Part shown: positions 1 through 12,039 of the stretch, piece after piece
How the letters are laid out: every line of letters starts with the position of its first letter
Position numbering within the stretch: the first letter of the stretch is position 1
Notes under the pieces: model-generated
The model's input: the letters and a program-made list of their open reading frames with translations, nothing else
The model's database searches: none
Told to the model about the DNA's origin: nothing
Program-made: the position numbers and the translations under genes
NCBI GenBank assembly: GCA_907165065.1
Contig: OU015524.1
Coordinates: 53,485,295-53,549,294 of the forward strand
Source: Caprimulgus europaeus
Taxonomy: Eukaryota; Chordata; Aves; Caprimulgiformes; Caprimulgidae
Reading direction: 5' to 3'
Length of the DNA: 64,000 bases

Positions 1-2682
1 TCTATGAAAGCTCGTGCTTGTCAGTGTAGCTGCAGCACCTTACCCACCTCCAGAGCTACGTTTCACTTCTTCCTTTTGACTTTGTGTGTGTATGCTCATA
101 GTCACCAACTCCAGCTTACCAAGTGGGTTGTCTACATTCTCTCTTCCATACCTCCTTGTTAGGAATGTAAAATTTCTAAGATGCCAGCATATGACATCAA
201 GGAAATTCAAATCTTTGGCGTTGATTTCTTCCTTAGCTCACCTTATTTTAATTTGATGGGTCTGATAATAGTGTGGATTAACTGTCAGGGCAAGCTCATC
301 TTACACAGAAAGCATCACTCAGCTTTAATAGGTTTAAATCTAAATGCAATATTTTGAAAAGAAAGAGGAACCAAGCTTAGTTTCCTAGTTTTATTTCAGC
401 CTGTGGTGTCAATGTATTTATTTTGGATAATAAATGCATATAACATCATTTTTTTACAGTAATAGAAAAACTTTCTTCATCTCCTCAGTGTGAATCACTT
501 CACATTGTAACATGTTGTAGGAAACCATAAAGCTGGCAAGATTTGAGTGTGTTGCTCAACATGTTATTCTGAATGCCACCCACTGCAGCAATCCATCTCC
601 AAAACGACTTAAAGGGAATAGCAAAAGATCACATCACTGTACATTATTCACTGGATGTTGTTTAGAGCAAGAAAAATTAAATACTATATTCTTTCATTTG
701 GGAAAGAGCCATATTTTAACAGTGTCTTTTTAAAAACAAAACCAAAACCACACAACTTTAGAAAACTGTGGATATAATTTAAGCTACCTGTATTATACTT
801 TTTATATAGAATATACAATGTACAGATTTCTGCATGTCAAAAGAAATGGAATGTATTCTCTGCTGTATACAGGATTAAAGAATCAGCTTGATGTTTTTGT
901 GAAGTTTTTTGTCTACATTTATCTCACATCTATATACAGATGGTCACGTGGATATTCTGGAGCAGGGCATGAGACACTGACCTATTTGACGTTTGTTTGC
1001 ATTTATGGTGCTGCTGAGCTCTTAACTAGCCTTCTTCTTCCCTCCATGGCTTACATGGAGAATGCCATTATCTTTTCCTCTTAGTATCTATGAATGGAAA
1101 GTAGTATCTATGAACTTAGAGGAGCATGCTTCTGTGTGTATGTTAGGTGTGGTGTATACATGTATGTATATGCATTTTACTTGTTTCCTGAATAATACTT
1201 CATGTGTTCAGTTATGTAGTTGTTGGGCAATTTTTGAGTTTTATTTGAAAATGTTGCTGAGAACTGGAAGTGCTACTCTTCTGCCTTGTTTATAGCCTTT
1301 TGCTAGCTGCCTGAGCTGTGGACGTGTCAAAAGATCAAAAATGAGTATTGGATAAGGAGATGTTAAAGCATCCTTTTGCTGTCCTTCCAGTGTTGTTGCT
1401 GTATTTTCAGATGAAGGGTGAAACAACAGAGTGGGAAGAATAGAAATATATTGGCATGGTAAATTTTAGTTTAACTTGGTTTGCTTACAGTCAGCAGAAA
1501 TGACTAACAACTACTTAGCAGAATTTAATATAAATCTCTTAAAGATGTGCAAATTTTGAATTGAAGCAATGTGTGTGGGCGACTTCAGACATGGAGAATT
1601 ATCACAAGCCATCTTGATTATTTCCATGGAGAACTAGAACGAGGCCTCACCTCCTCAAATTGCATCTTATATATTTTTCAGGTATAAAGCAAGGAATATA
1701 ACTGTAACTGGGGAGAACTCTATAGAAGTCAGGTTTTGTTCCATGTTGGTAATTGTTCTTAATAGTCAAAGCCTTCTGTTTTAGATTCACGCCCACTGTT
1801 GCTGGCTGATAGCCTTTGGAGTCTCATATATCTAAGAAACTTGCTGTGGAGGTGATGGGCTTGAATGCCCATCAAACAAGAACCTGGGTACTTCTCTGAG
1901 TCAAGTGAAACATCTGTGTCATCTCAAAACATCTAGCTGCGTTTAAAAAATGCTCCTTGATGATTGTAATTGTGTCCTTAATTAGGAAATTAATTATGTC
2001 CAGAGTAGAAATAGTATTAATATTCTTTTACCATGTAGAAATTTTGGGAGGATATGTCTGACGGCAGAATGAAACCAAAATGAGCAGTTCCCCTGGTTTT
2101 CTGTGAAGATGACCGTCAGAAAGCCCAGCACTCACCTGAACCAGCTAGATCGGAGGGAGTAGAGCCTTTACCTCCATTACAGAGACACTTCCTGCCTTAG
2201 TGACCCTGTTGCAAAATAGATTACGTCCACGCTGGGTTTGAGCAGGAGTCATGTCACTAAATGTCACTGTGGTAGGGAAAGCAGAGGCGCACCAATTTTG
2301 TCAATATACAGACAAGTAGGGTACCTTGTTGTGGAAGATGCCAGGAGAAATTAAGTATTCCATTTATCTTGAATATAGATTAAGTGACATTTAATAGTTT
2401 ACTGGAATTTCATTACTATTTCTAATTGAAATAAATGGCCCGGCCTGTTTATTGAGGAACTTTATTCAATTTTTCATCTGCAAAGAATTGCAAATACATT
2501 AAAAATCACTGAAAACATACATGCATTAAAAGTTCCTACACCAATTAAGATGATTTGCTTAGCGTCAGTGAAGTTATACTCATGTAATTTTCAGTATTTA
2601 TTGGAGAGAATAAAACTGTAGTGCGACATATGTGTGTGTACGTGACCTCATTGTCACTCACTATGCTGTTCATGAGTATCAG
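1..2682. other. Noncoding interval, nothing recognised
   Basis: AT-rich DNA with short T/A runs and no open frame that reads like protein. The longest plus-strand open stretches (around 818-1295) are Phe/Tyr/Leu/Cys-rich and start at arbitrary points, as expected for chance frames in AT-rich DNA. No repeat family was recognised. Confidence 0.6.
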
Positions 2683-2778
2683 CATGCTTGGAAAACAAAC
2701 AGTAAAAACTCAGCTGCATCTGAGGTCGTAATCTCAAGAGTTCAAGCAGATGTAGAAAAGAAGAGAAGTCAGATCCAA
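2683..2778 (+). CDS. Candidate internal exon A of an unrecognised gene
   Basis: A 96-base open segment of 32 codons, rich in Lys, Ser, Glu and Gln, ending in residues VEKKRSQIQ. Such polar, helix-prone composition is unusual for chance frames in this AT-rich window. It is followed directly by CAA|GTGAGT, a near-consensus splice donor at 2779. The proposed acceptor is the AG at 2681-2682, after only a moderate pyrimidine tract. As drawn, the exon is phase 0 at both ends, which matches the next candidate at 4095. Upstream the frame is open only back to a stop at 2611-2613, so if real it must be spliced. I do not recognise the protein. A chance open frame beside a chance donor remains a serious alternative. 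Confidence 0.22.
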
Positions 2779-4094
2779 GTGAGTATCTGCTTAAACACCC
2801 AGCAGTATTTTTTTCAGTTCTGTGCTGATGATATAACGCCGATTTGTGGTTTTGATTAAATCTGTGTTTAATCCTTGCCGCTACAAAATGAGGAGTATTT
2901 CACATAAGTTAAATGTTAAGAGGTAAAGATGCCAGCAATGGTGCTTTGAAATACACTGGTTCAAGCTGAGTCTGGGGCTGGATAATGTAGTCAGTGCTTT
3001 AGATATTTCCAGAAGTGAATTCAGTGAATTAAAAATACTGTGCTTTGAAGAAATGGCAACACTCATCCATACTAGAATTAAACAGCAACCTTTTTCTAAA
3101 GACCTGGCTGGTTTGGAATAACTGCATCAACTCTGATTAGCAGAGCGTTCTCAAATATGCCTTGGGGAAAGCTGCCTATTGACAAAAGTACTAGTGCATT
3201 AAGTAGTAACAATATTTTCATGGCAATAAATTAGCAAAGCTACAGGCAATGTTCAGGAAGTGAAAAGGTATTTTATATAAGAAACCACTGAATTTGCCTT
3301 TGACTCCATAACTCTGTTTTCTTTTAAAGAAAATATAGCACCTCATAGATTGGGTAGTTGTTTCAAAGTCCTGGTTTATTGAACTCACAGAAAACAGACT
3401 GGAAAAGATCCTCTTCCAATCAGACCATTAAAGCAAAATGTTGCGGAATATGAATAATACAGCACTGTGCTATATTTGCATTTGAATTGTTCCTGAGTAT
3501 TTTAAAGTGTATTCAATCTCCTCTGGAAATGTTGAATGTAAATCTTCCTGGGTTTCATTATCTCTCAGTTTTGAGGGGAGGAAGGGTTATATTAATTAGG
3601 TATATTAATGGTGGAGTCCTGAGAGAGGATAGTATCAATTCCACAGCCTTCTTGCTCCGTTTCCATGATCGTGTTCAGGTCCCCAGTGTATTTTCTGAGC
3701 TCTGGTTGCAGTGGGGGCTAGCAGAGGAGAAGAGGAGCAGGTGGTTCCTAGCTCTGAGGAGCCATGCAGGGCTGAGCAGCCCTATAGCGGCTGCCCTATA
3801 ATGGGGATCCTTCCTTCATCTTCCACATGGCTCTAAGTTTGAAGGAAAAGCTGAACTTACAGGTCCCTGGCAAAAGCGAAATGCATGCCATCTTGAACTT
3901 CCCTGAAGGCTTTTTTCTTCCCCCAAAGGACATGGTTCATTCGAACCGCTGTGGTGCAAAACTGAACTTAATTTTCTCACATAATGTGAGGTTTTGTGTC
4001 TGTGTTTCACCTCAAGAAGGACACCACCAGTGGTGCGGCAGAAATCTAACTACCAGTTTCACTCCTGCACACTGATAAACTTGTCTCCTTTTAG
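2779..4094. other. Noncoding interval (putative intron)
   Basis: It begins with GTGAGT and ends with a pyrimidine-rich stretch and TTTTAG at 4089-4094, as an intron between candidate exons A and B would. A slightly GC-richer patch lies at about 3640-3810. Two open frames (3487-3801 and 3827-4075) have no splice support or recognisable motif. Confidence 0.35.
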
Positions 4095-4225
4095 ATAAGT
4101 TTGGTGATCACAAGTCTTTCTGAGGAGAAAACACATTTTAAGGAAAAATTTGTTGTTGATACCCCCACCCCCAGAGCTTCTGTCTCTACCATATGTAAGA
4201 TGATGAAGCCCATACACACAACCAT
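4095..4225 (+). CDS. Candidate internal exon B of an unrecognised gene
   Basis: This segment starts after a good acceptor (pyrimidine-rich stretch plus TTTTAG ending at 4094). It reads in the same phase as candidate exon A, giving residues such as SEEKTHFKEKFVVDTPTPR. Two donors are possible. ATAT|GTAAGA at 4195 is stronger but leaves phase 1, which puts the next candidate exon in a frame that stops after about 20 codons. CCAT|GTGTGA at 4226 is weaker but leaves phase 2, which joins candidate exon C in its long open frame. The frame stays open to a stop ending at 4346. The composition is plausible for a real protein, but no domain is recognised. Evidence is limited to splice-like edges and phase agreement. 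Confidence 0.22.
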
Positions 4226-5138
4226 GTGTGAGGAATACCAAAGAAACCAAGATAATTTCTCAGCAATGAGAGTGTTTCTAGTTTCGTTTATGACCAATAG
4301 CACTATCTCCCGTATACCACAATATATAGGGCAGCTGTGTTCCTGATTTCAGATGTGAAATTGAGGAATTTGCCGAAAGTATTGAAAAATTTTAGACAGA
4401 TTGGGACCCACTACTACAGCATCTTTGTCCATTGCCTTACAATTAAGAGTAAACTTCTTTATGTGTAAGTAATAGAAAAGCAATCAAGGAATAACCAATA
4501 ATTTGTCTGTATGGCAGTTAGTTATACCTGTTAATTTTGCCTGTTATACCCTGTGTGCATATGTCATTATGAGAGTGCCTATCCACTGAGGTATATGGAT
4601 CCATATGTGTAATCTGAAACATACTAACAGCTATTACAGACTTTTTGAAAAGTACAGCAGAGGGGTTTGAAGTGATGGGAATATTGTTATTGCAGATTAA
4701 GAATGAATTTATTGTATCACTTACAGGAGCTTACTTACTGGTTTGAAACCCTTCCAAAGCAGGAGAGGATGGAATGAGTTAAGACTAGATTGGTAGGTTC
4801 AACTTTTACATTTCTTGCTTTGTCAGCTTGAATGAGCCCTTTTGCTTTGTGTTTGACAAAGCTATCTGGTTCAATCTCTTTGTCTAGGCTAATATGACAT
4901 CTCATATTGATGTGCTTATCTTGACAAATGTGGTGGCTTGTACATGCTGCAGGAGTCGTCGTTTATTAAAAGAGCAGGGCAATGCTATGTTTAGCACTGC
5001 CACATTATTTTGGGACCGGCTGTGCAGCAGGAAGGGGAGAATCGGCTGAACCTTCCCTGACACTGGCAGTCTGTGAGCCAGCCTGGCCCAAAACTATCTC
5101 CAGTGACTCATGCAGCCTCTTTGGTTTGTTCTTTGCAG
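4226..5138. other. Noncoding interval (putative intron)
   Basis: AT-rich, with no protein-like frame. It ends in a plausible 3' splice site: TGACTCA near 5104 as a possible branch point, then a T-rich tract and TTTGCAG ending at 5138. Confidence 0.35.
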
Positions 5139-5319
5139 ACAGTATAAAACTTTTGTTACTGCAAAACAAAAGAGAAGTGGTGTGTCACATGAAGCACAAG
5201 TAGAAGAGCCTTCCAATAGTATCTCGTCTTGGTTCTCACAAACTCAGCAGGATGTGAATGACAGTGATGCATGCCTCTCAGAGGAGCCTTGCTCCTCCAG
5301 TTGGTCTCATTCCCAGTGA
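5139..5319 (+). CDS. Candidate terminal exon C of an unrecognised gene
   Basis: This open segment follows a good acceptor (TTTGCAG at 5132-5138). Read in phase 2 it gives about 59 polar residues beginning QYKTFVTAKQKRSG and ending SSSWSHSQ at a TGA (5317-5319). An AATAAA polyadenylation hexamer lies at 5484-5489, consistent with a last exon with a short 3' UTR. Ser, Gln, Glu and Lys dominate, as in a disordered C-terminal tail. A competing explanation is that about 5290-5365 resembles an old amniote interspersed repeat (GAAGTCAGTGGGGCTT-type motif), in which case part of this frame is repeat-derived. No family is recognised. Confidence 0.22.
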
Positions 5320-8300
5320 AGTCAGTGGGGCTTCTGCCAGTGATTTCATTTGATGCTGTGTTTGGCATGGAGTGTTAAAATTTAAATCAGCTAGCAAGCA
5401 CACCCTTACCGACTGTAATTGTTGTGGTGGGTGAGAACAGGATGACATGAGATGAGAATGATAAATACAGCAGTAGCATGAAAAATAAAGAAATAAGAAC
5501 TTTTCAGAGCTTTAAATATAACCATTAGCATCTTGAACAGCAGCAAGATGAACTTCTGAACATACATCTTACCGGTTTGTGCTAGAATAAATGTTTTGTA
5601 AATATTATCTGGTTTTGAGCATCCACTGAAGGAGGAATGTGGCATATATGATTTCAGTGGGAACTTTATGGGAAAATTAAGTCTGGTTCTGGTGTCTGTC
5701 CCTCAGAAACCACACAGTAAATTTGATGTGGTTAAGAAAAGAGTTAAAAAGCTGAAAAAAACACTTGCTTTTCAGTCAGGGACTAAGAAAAGCTTGTACT
5801 GTTTTTTTCCCAGAGTTAGTTAAGTGGCCACTTGGCCATGCTCTCATACATGTGGAAGGAAATATTTTTATTAGCAGAAAAAGTCATTGAGAACTTCAGT
5901 GTATGAGAGCTGGAGCTAGGCTATTCGTGCTGTGAAGAAGGCCAAAAGCCAGTATAAACCAAAAACTTAATATGTCAATATTCCATAGGAAAAAAAAAAC
6001 AACAAAAAAACCCAACAAAAAACCCCAAAGCAAAACAAAACACCTCAAAAACCAAAACTAGGAGTGGGTGGCAGTTCTGCATCAATGCCCTTGGTTTGTG
6101 GATAGAGATATTTGCTGGGAGTAACTCTGCTGCCCTAGCAAGCTCTGTCCCCTGGGCTTCATATCTTCCAGCCCTGCTGTGCCAGAGCCCTCTGTGTACC
6201 CCAGGGCTACCCATTCCCTGACTTATCCTTACTCATCACCCCTAAGTCTACGTCAAGGCACGCTGTCTTCTTCCATAAGTGCAATCTCTTTCCCACACAA
6301 GAATGTACACTTTTTGGCTTAGGTCTCCCTAACAAAGCTGGGGAGTGTTAACCTGTTTGGGTGGAAAGACAGAACTGATGCAGTGATACCTTTTTGTACA
6401 GCTTGAGACAATGCTGTGTCTTTCTCACTTGATCCTGTCTCATCTCATCTCATCCCACCACACCCCATCCCATCTCAAGCCCTCTATGAGTTTCATTCCG
6501 TCTCTCTCTCCTGCTGCCCCAGAGTCCCAGGTTGTAATTTGGATCTTTCTCTCTCGTCCCACACATTGATGAGAAGAGAGGCTTTCCCACTCAGGAGAGC
6601 AGGGCCATCACTTCTCTCTCCTTCACACCCAGTGTCCCCAGCTGCCCTGCCATTAACCAGTGCAGGTGACTGAGCCCACGTCATTGTCTCATAGAGCCAA
6701 AGCTCTAGACTTAAAAATCTTAATCTCTTGGATCTTAAAAATTTAAAACTTAAACCTGCCACAAGCTGCAGTTATCCAAAGTCCCTCCAACTCCAGTTCT
6801 GTGGCAGAAAGAAGGGATTGATCTAGGAAAAGAAGAATGTATTATAGCTTTCGAACATATGTATAGACTGACTTGGTCTGTTTGAAGCAAGACTGAATGT
6901 ATTGTTAAAAAGGTGAGTTGTAACCTCATCAACAGTTATGAGTTCAATGCAAAAATGTTGAAAGATTTTTTTGGCACAGTTTTTTAGTTCTGATCATGTG
7001 ATCATGATAATTGCTTCTAATTGCAGCATCTCTGAATTCTTCTCCAACTGTTTAGTAGTTGCCAAAATGTTTTTCTTCACATTTTGTTTAAACCTGTTCT
7101 ACTAATAACTGCTTGTGTTGTATTGCATTGAGAATTTTTGTAGAAATGCATCTCTGATCTTTTGTATACCTCATAGTTAAGGTTTCCCTCTAAATATCCA
7201 GCTGTTAGTTTAGCAGAGGTTTTTCCATAGCTAGGGAATGAGAAATACCAGAATAAAGAATCATCCAGAATGAAATTTGTCCTTGAGAAGGTCTGTCACA
7301 GATCCTCATGTGCTAGCTCCCAGGCTAAAAATTTCAACTTAAAGATAAGAATGAGTGACTGTTTCACCTCTGAGTCTACATTCTCTCTCGTATCAGACCA
7401 AATGTCACAAGGAAATCTCATTTAAAACAGTTGCTTGAAGAAACTCCAGGGTTAATAAAGGGAACTGTGGAAAGATTAAGATGTTAACATTCAAAAAAGG
7501 AGCAAAACAGAAAACAAGGAAGTGTGACTGAAACTGTATTAAGACATCTGGAAAAAGAGAGTAATTTTGATTTCACCTGCTTTGTTGTTTTAATGGGAAG
7601 AAAATTTATTGGACTTTCCTACAATAACTTCTAAATGAGACTTTGCCAAGAGAGTATCTCAGAGAGAGGATTTTCACATACACTCAGTATTTACACAGTG
7701 GTAAAAATAATGCTCTGTAGTTCGTGGAGTACGAGGAGCAAGAGGAAGTTTGACAGGAATACCACCAGCTGATTTCTGTCCAACTCTAAAAATTACATAC
7801 AGTGAGGACATACTTCATGCAGCCAGTGACTAGAGGTAATAAAATGTGTGTGTCATTGCCAGTAATGTCAAAACCAAACAAAAAACCCAGTCACTCATTT
7901 TGTATCTCTTTAAGAAATAACATTAGTATCCCTAGCAAAAGTTACAGCAAAGTTCTCCTAAAAAGTTGACTTTATTTCCCAGATTTGTGGTCTGGACACT
8001 CAGTGTTTGCAGCAACATTGAAAAATTCTCCTTTCAGTAGTACTTTGGGTCCTGATGCAATAATTCTCCAGGAAAACGGTTTTATTCTTTTTGATATAAA
8101 GGCATGCATGTACTGCAAAGGGAAGGGAACTAAATTGCTATCAGGTAGCAATGGAAATCATCTGTGCCAGGTTTGCTCCTGGGTACTCCTAGGCAGTGGC
8201 CTCAGTGCTCATTTAATTCTATAAGTATGAGTAGCACTGCATAGGGTTGAACCAGTTTGGGATATTTTTTCTAGTGGGGTTTAGGTAATGTGCAGTGCCA

Positions 8301-10272
8301 CTTGTCATAGGTAAGTTTTATGCATAACTATTAATGAAAGCAGAGATTATCATAACTAGAGGTAGTCTGAAACTCTTGTTGAACTTGGCTTGTGCTGATA
8401 CTGTAGCAAGTATGTGATAGTATGGTTGCCGTGCATTGTAAAAAGTATTATATCACTTACAAAATTGGGTGGTTTTCATATGAGCCTTCAGTTGCAGGTA
8501 TTAATTCAGCTATATAGGAAGTTGTAAGAGATTGTGGTGTTTCCCTAAGGAATTATTTCATCTTAGAGCTGGAAACTTATGTAAAAGAGAATTTGTATCC
8601 TAAATGTAAGTATATTAAAAGGAACTGCTTATGCAACCACTGGATTAATTAATTGAATTCCTATGGTGTCTAACAGGAAATAAGCTGTTGCAGTATATCC
8701 TTCCCCTGTGCGTGTGATGCTTTTGGTTTTGGATGGAGCACAATATTTGTGCAGGAGAACTAATTGTTTTCATAGAACTTGTTTTATAGATCTTTCAGTG
8801 GCTGAAATTGATGTAATAGTTAACAGTGTTGGTCTAGATTTGGAAAATAAGGCAGAAATTCCTTTGTGCTGAGCACACTTCTTCCTACAGGGGTAAGGAA
8901 ATGAGCATCATCTCAATAAGAAATAGCTTTGTACTTACAATGAATATAAATTAAATTCAAGGTGAAAGTAATGAAGGAATTTCAAGAGTTTATTTTCCTT
9001 TTCTTCTCCTTGTGTCTCTTGTCATATTTATGGAAAAATGTCTTTCTCCAATTTGAAATTGTTACACAACTGGAAAAAAAAAATCCTTTTTACATAGCAC
9101 ATTCTAACTTAATAACCTTCCTTTTTTTTTGTTTTCCCTGATTGTGCAGTATTTCACATACTTGATAGTTTTCAGTTCATAAGTGTCTAATTTTAAATTT
9201 TCAAGATATGCTTTTTTTAACTGAAGTATTAGCATTGTTTTTTCCTTCAAGTTAAACATGATATTTAAATTCTTTTATGAACTTTTAGAGGTGGTGTCTT
9301 AAGAATGACTTTTAGAATGATTCAGGTATTTTTACTAACACCTTGCTTCTTTAGACAGTGTTTCTCAGGATTTATCATGGCTCTTCAGTACTGCAAGCTT
9401 GGTTTTGTTTGTTTTGGTTTTCTTTTCCTCTCCCCTTCCCCTCTTCTCACTATTTGCTGATATATTGTTTTACTTCTCTGGCTACTACTGAGAAAAGATA
9501 AAAAAATCCATTCTAAATGGCATTGCTTTTGACCAGTCCTTTATTTTATTTATATTCTTAGTGAAGGTTTGTCTTGCAAAATGTCGTGTTTATAATAAAA
9601 CCCACCTACTTTTCTGTAGACTTGGATAGTTACGTCAATAGTAATTATCTACTAGTGATTATGTATATCACACAGACAAGGAATATTATGCTAACAGAGC
9701 AATATTTGTATATTACATGTTTTTCGGGGCATACATGAATATTTAAGTTTTAGATTTTGGGATTTTGTAATGCTTTCTAAACAGACTGCAGCAATGAATT
9801 TTTGTCTTTGTGTACTTTCCTGCAGTCTGTTTGCTGGCTGCTTGAAAGTGAAATGTGCAGAATACGTAACGGAAACGTGTACGTTGGTAGGTAAATAGCT
9901 TTTTGATATAAGAGGAAACTGGAGTTGAAGCAGCAAGTGTTACCAGTTGCCTTTTCTATAGAAGGATTTTCAAAAGTAAAAGCATGTTTGCAATAGATTC
10001 TGGCAGATACGTGGGCTCTGATCCTGTTACTCTCTATTACGAAAGTTGGTGGAAATTTTGCTATTGATTTTGTTTGGAACAGGCTGAGGTTTTTGCTGAG
10101 GGCCTACAATTCTGCTTGCAAAGTACTAAATCAAAAAATGTAGCCATTATGGTTTCTGGTTGAAACCTTGCCTTGATCTAAATGGTTTTTTAAACATATT
10201 TTTATGAGCTGCTATTTTCATGAACTGGTAAAAGTCCTTTCTCTTTGGAATGAGCTGCTGAGATTGTTGATG
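5320..10272. other. Noncoding interval with low-complexity patches
   Basis: No gene seen. It holds an A/C-only island at about 5990-6058, a CATCT/CATCC pentamer-like patch at about 6430-6480 inside a CT-rich 300-base stretch, and many T runs. A perfect AG|GTAAGT donor-like site at about 8310 has no adjoining protein-like frame. Confidence 0.6.
5990..6058. repeat. A/C-only low-complexity island
   Basis: About 70 bases made almost entirely of A and C (AACAAAA, AACCCC, CAAAAC units), with only one or two G. It resembles the (CAAAA)n-type simple repeats of bird genomes. The antisense open frame across it (5975-6214) is a by-product. Confidence 0.7.
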
Positions 10273-10304
10273 TCCCTCCCTCCCTCCCTCCCTCCCTCCC
10301 TCCC
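10273..10304. repeat. (TCCC)8 microsatellite
   Basis: Exactly eight uninterrupted TCCC units. The minus strand reads (GGGA)8, eight runs of three G separated by one base, which fits the G-quadruplex consensus. Confidence 0.95.
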
Positions 10305-10342
10305 GGTTAATGTTGCTATCCAGATACTGTAAAATTGATATG

Positions 10343-10381
10343 TCCCTCTTTTTCCTTTTTTTCTCTCTCTTTTTCTTTCTT
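10343..10381. repeat. Polypyrimidine tract
   Basis: A nearly pure T/C stretch 38 bases after the (TCCC)8 array. Its complement is polypurine. Together with the TCCC array it makes an extended strand-asymmetric region. Confidence 0.8.
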
Positions 10382-12039
10382 GCTGTGGTGGTTTCACTCT
10401 AAAAACCAGGACAATTGCTTTCCTCTCATCTCCCCACTTTTCTTTTTTCAGTTTGGAGGCTTGTGAAGTAAGTTCTAGCCTGTCAGTCTGGTGAAATTCT
10501 GGATGGTTTTCCATTTTTCAGCTAGAAATAAGGGAATAGAAAATGTAATCAGTAAGAATGAGACACTTGAAAGTATGAAAGGTATTTGAGGGCAAGAAAT
10601 GCAAAAGGTTGATAATTGTGCTGTAGTTATTTACTGATGCCTTTTCAAAGGGATTTTCAGCCTATTTAAGAAGAGTAATCCTATATGTTAATTATTGGTG
10701 CCTTACTGGGCTTAAACTGCCCGGGAGCAGCTAAACATGGAAAGGAGGTATGAGCTGGAGTAAAGAAATCTGAAGAGCAACCAGGTTGAGAAAAAAGTTT
10801 TTAGACTGCGAGTTTATATGATGTTGTTTTGGAACTATATGCCCCAAGGAGATCACTTTGTCGTTGGTGAAATGGTGGGATTTGTTTTGAGATGGGTAGA
10901 TTGGTTTACTTAACATGTTTGGTCAATCCTTAAGGTGAAAATTTGGCAGACATTGGAACTAATTTCCTGTTCTTGTTTTAATGTGAAGTGATGTGTTCAG
11001 AGGAGTTGCTGGCTCTCTGCCCATATGCTCCCGCACTTTTTCTTCAGGATCTTCGGTTTCTGCTCCCTTTCCTAATAAATACACACATTTTTAGACCTGT
11101 TAGCCCATTGCTTGTCCCTATGTAGACCATTTTGTCAGCCTGAGGGGAAAAAAAAGATCCTAAAAGGGTATGTGAATAACAGTCTAAGGGTGTTTTCTTT
11201 CTATATTCCCAAAGCTGTATATGAAGAACACTTAAACTTTGGGTTTCAAAATACTGTCAGTGTCTTCTAAATACACAAAGAAGTTGGAAGAGAAAAGTAT
11301 TACTTTTTTTTTTCATAGGTTCATGTTTAAATCACAGCTCTGGATGTTGTTTAGACAGCTTGCAGCTGAAGAGTATGTTTAGAAAAAGACTCCTGCAGTT
11401 TTATGTAAGTTTCTTTTCCACTGTACAAAATAAGTGGTAGTGCTGCATGGAACTGAAGCAACGGCATATTTCAGAAGAGCAGAGAAAGCATTGAAATTGA
11501 TGCTGCAGTTTTCCATATGTTCCCTGTCAATATATCTAAGGTTTGACTAAATGGATAATGCCAAAATTATAAAAATAATTCTGCTTACATGATAGCAGAT
11601 CTGCATTGGAAGTTAAATGTCCTTCTGCTGTTTGGCTAATTGGTAGTACCAACCCTATGTCATTTTTGTGATTGAAATATTTGTCCAATACCTCTGAATA
11701 GAGGTGACATAGTGCCAAGTGTTTTTGTCAAGTGTAAACTGGATTTTGAAACTACTGATTGACAAGCAGTTGTCTAACTTTACAGAGGTTGTGTTACTAG
11801 CGGTCTTAACCTCGGCTATTATTCTTTTTACAATGCTAAGCTGTCTTTGCTATTAGGTTTTTTTTTCCTAGTATCTTACCTAAATCTTCCATGCAACAAT
11901 TTTAGCTTGTTACTCCTTGCCATGTCTGCAAGAGGCATGGAGAAGTTTGTTGTTTTTTTTCTTTTCCTCTAGTAGCAAGATTTAGCTACCTGAGGGTACT
12001 ACTAAGTCCTACCTAAATGTCTCTATTATATGGTTCATT
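10382..12039. other. Noncoding interval, nothing recognised
   Basis: AT-rich single-copy-looking sequence. Short open frames on both strands show no motif or splice context. Confidence 0.6.

Noticed and set aside
8268-8316. Possible microexon between TTTTTTCTAG and TAG|GTAAGT
   Set aside because: Good splice-like edges, but under 40 bases long with no adjoining exon candidates or protein-like frame.
10218-10514. 98-codon minus-strand frame rich in Gly, Arg, Glu and Lys
   Set aside because: Produced by the (TCCC)8 and polypyrimidine tracts; no domain.
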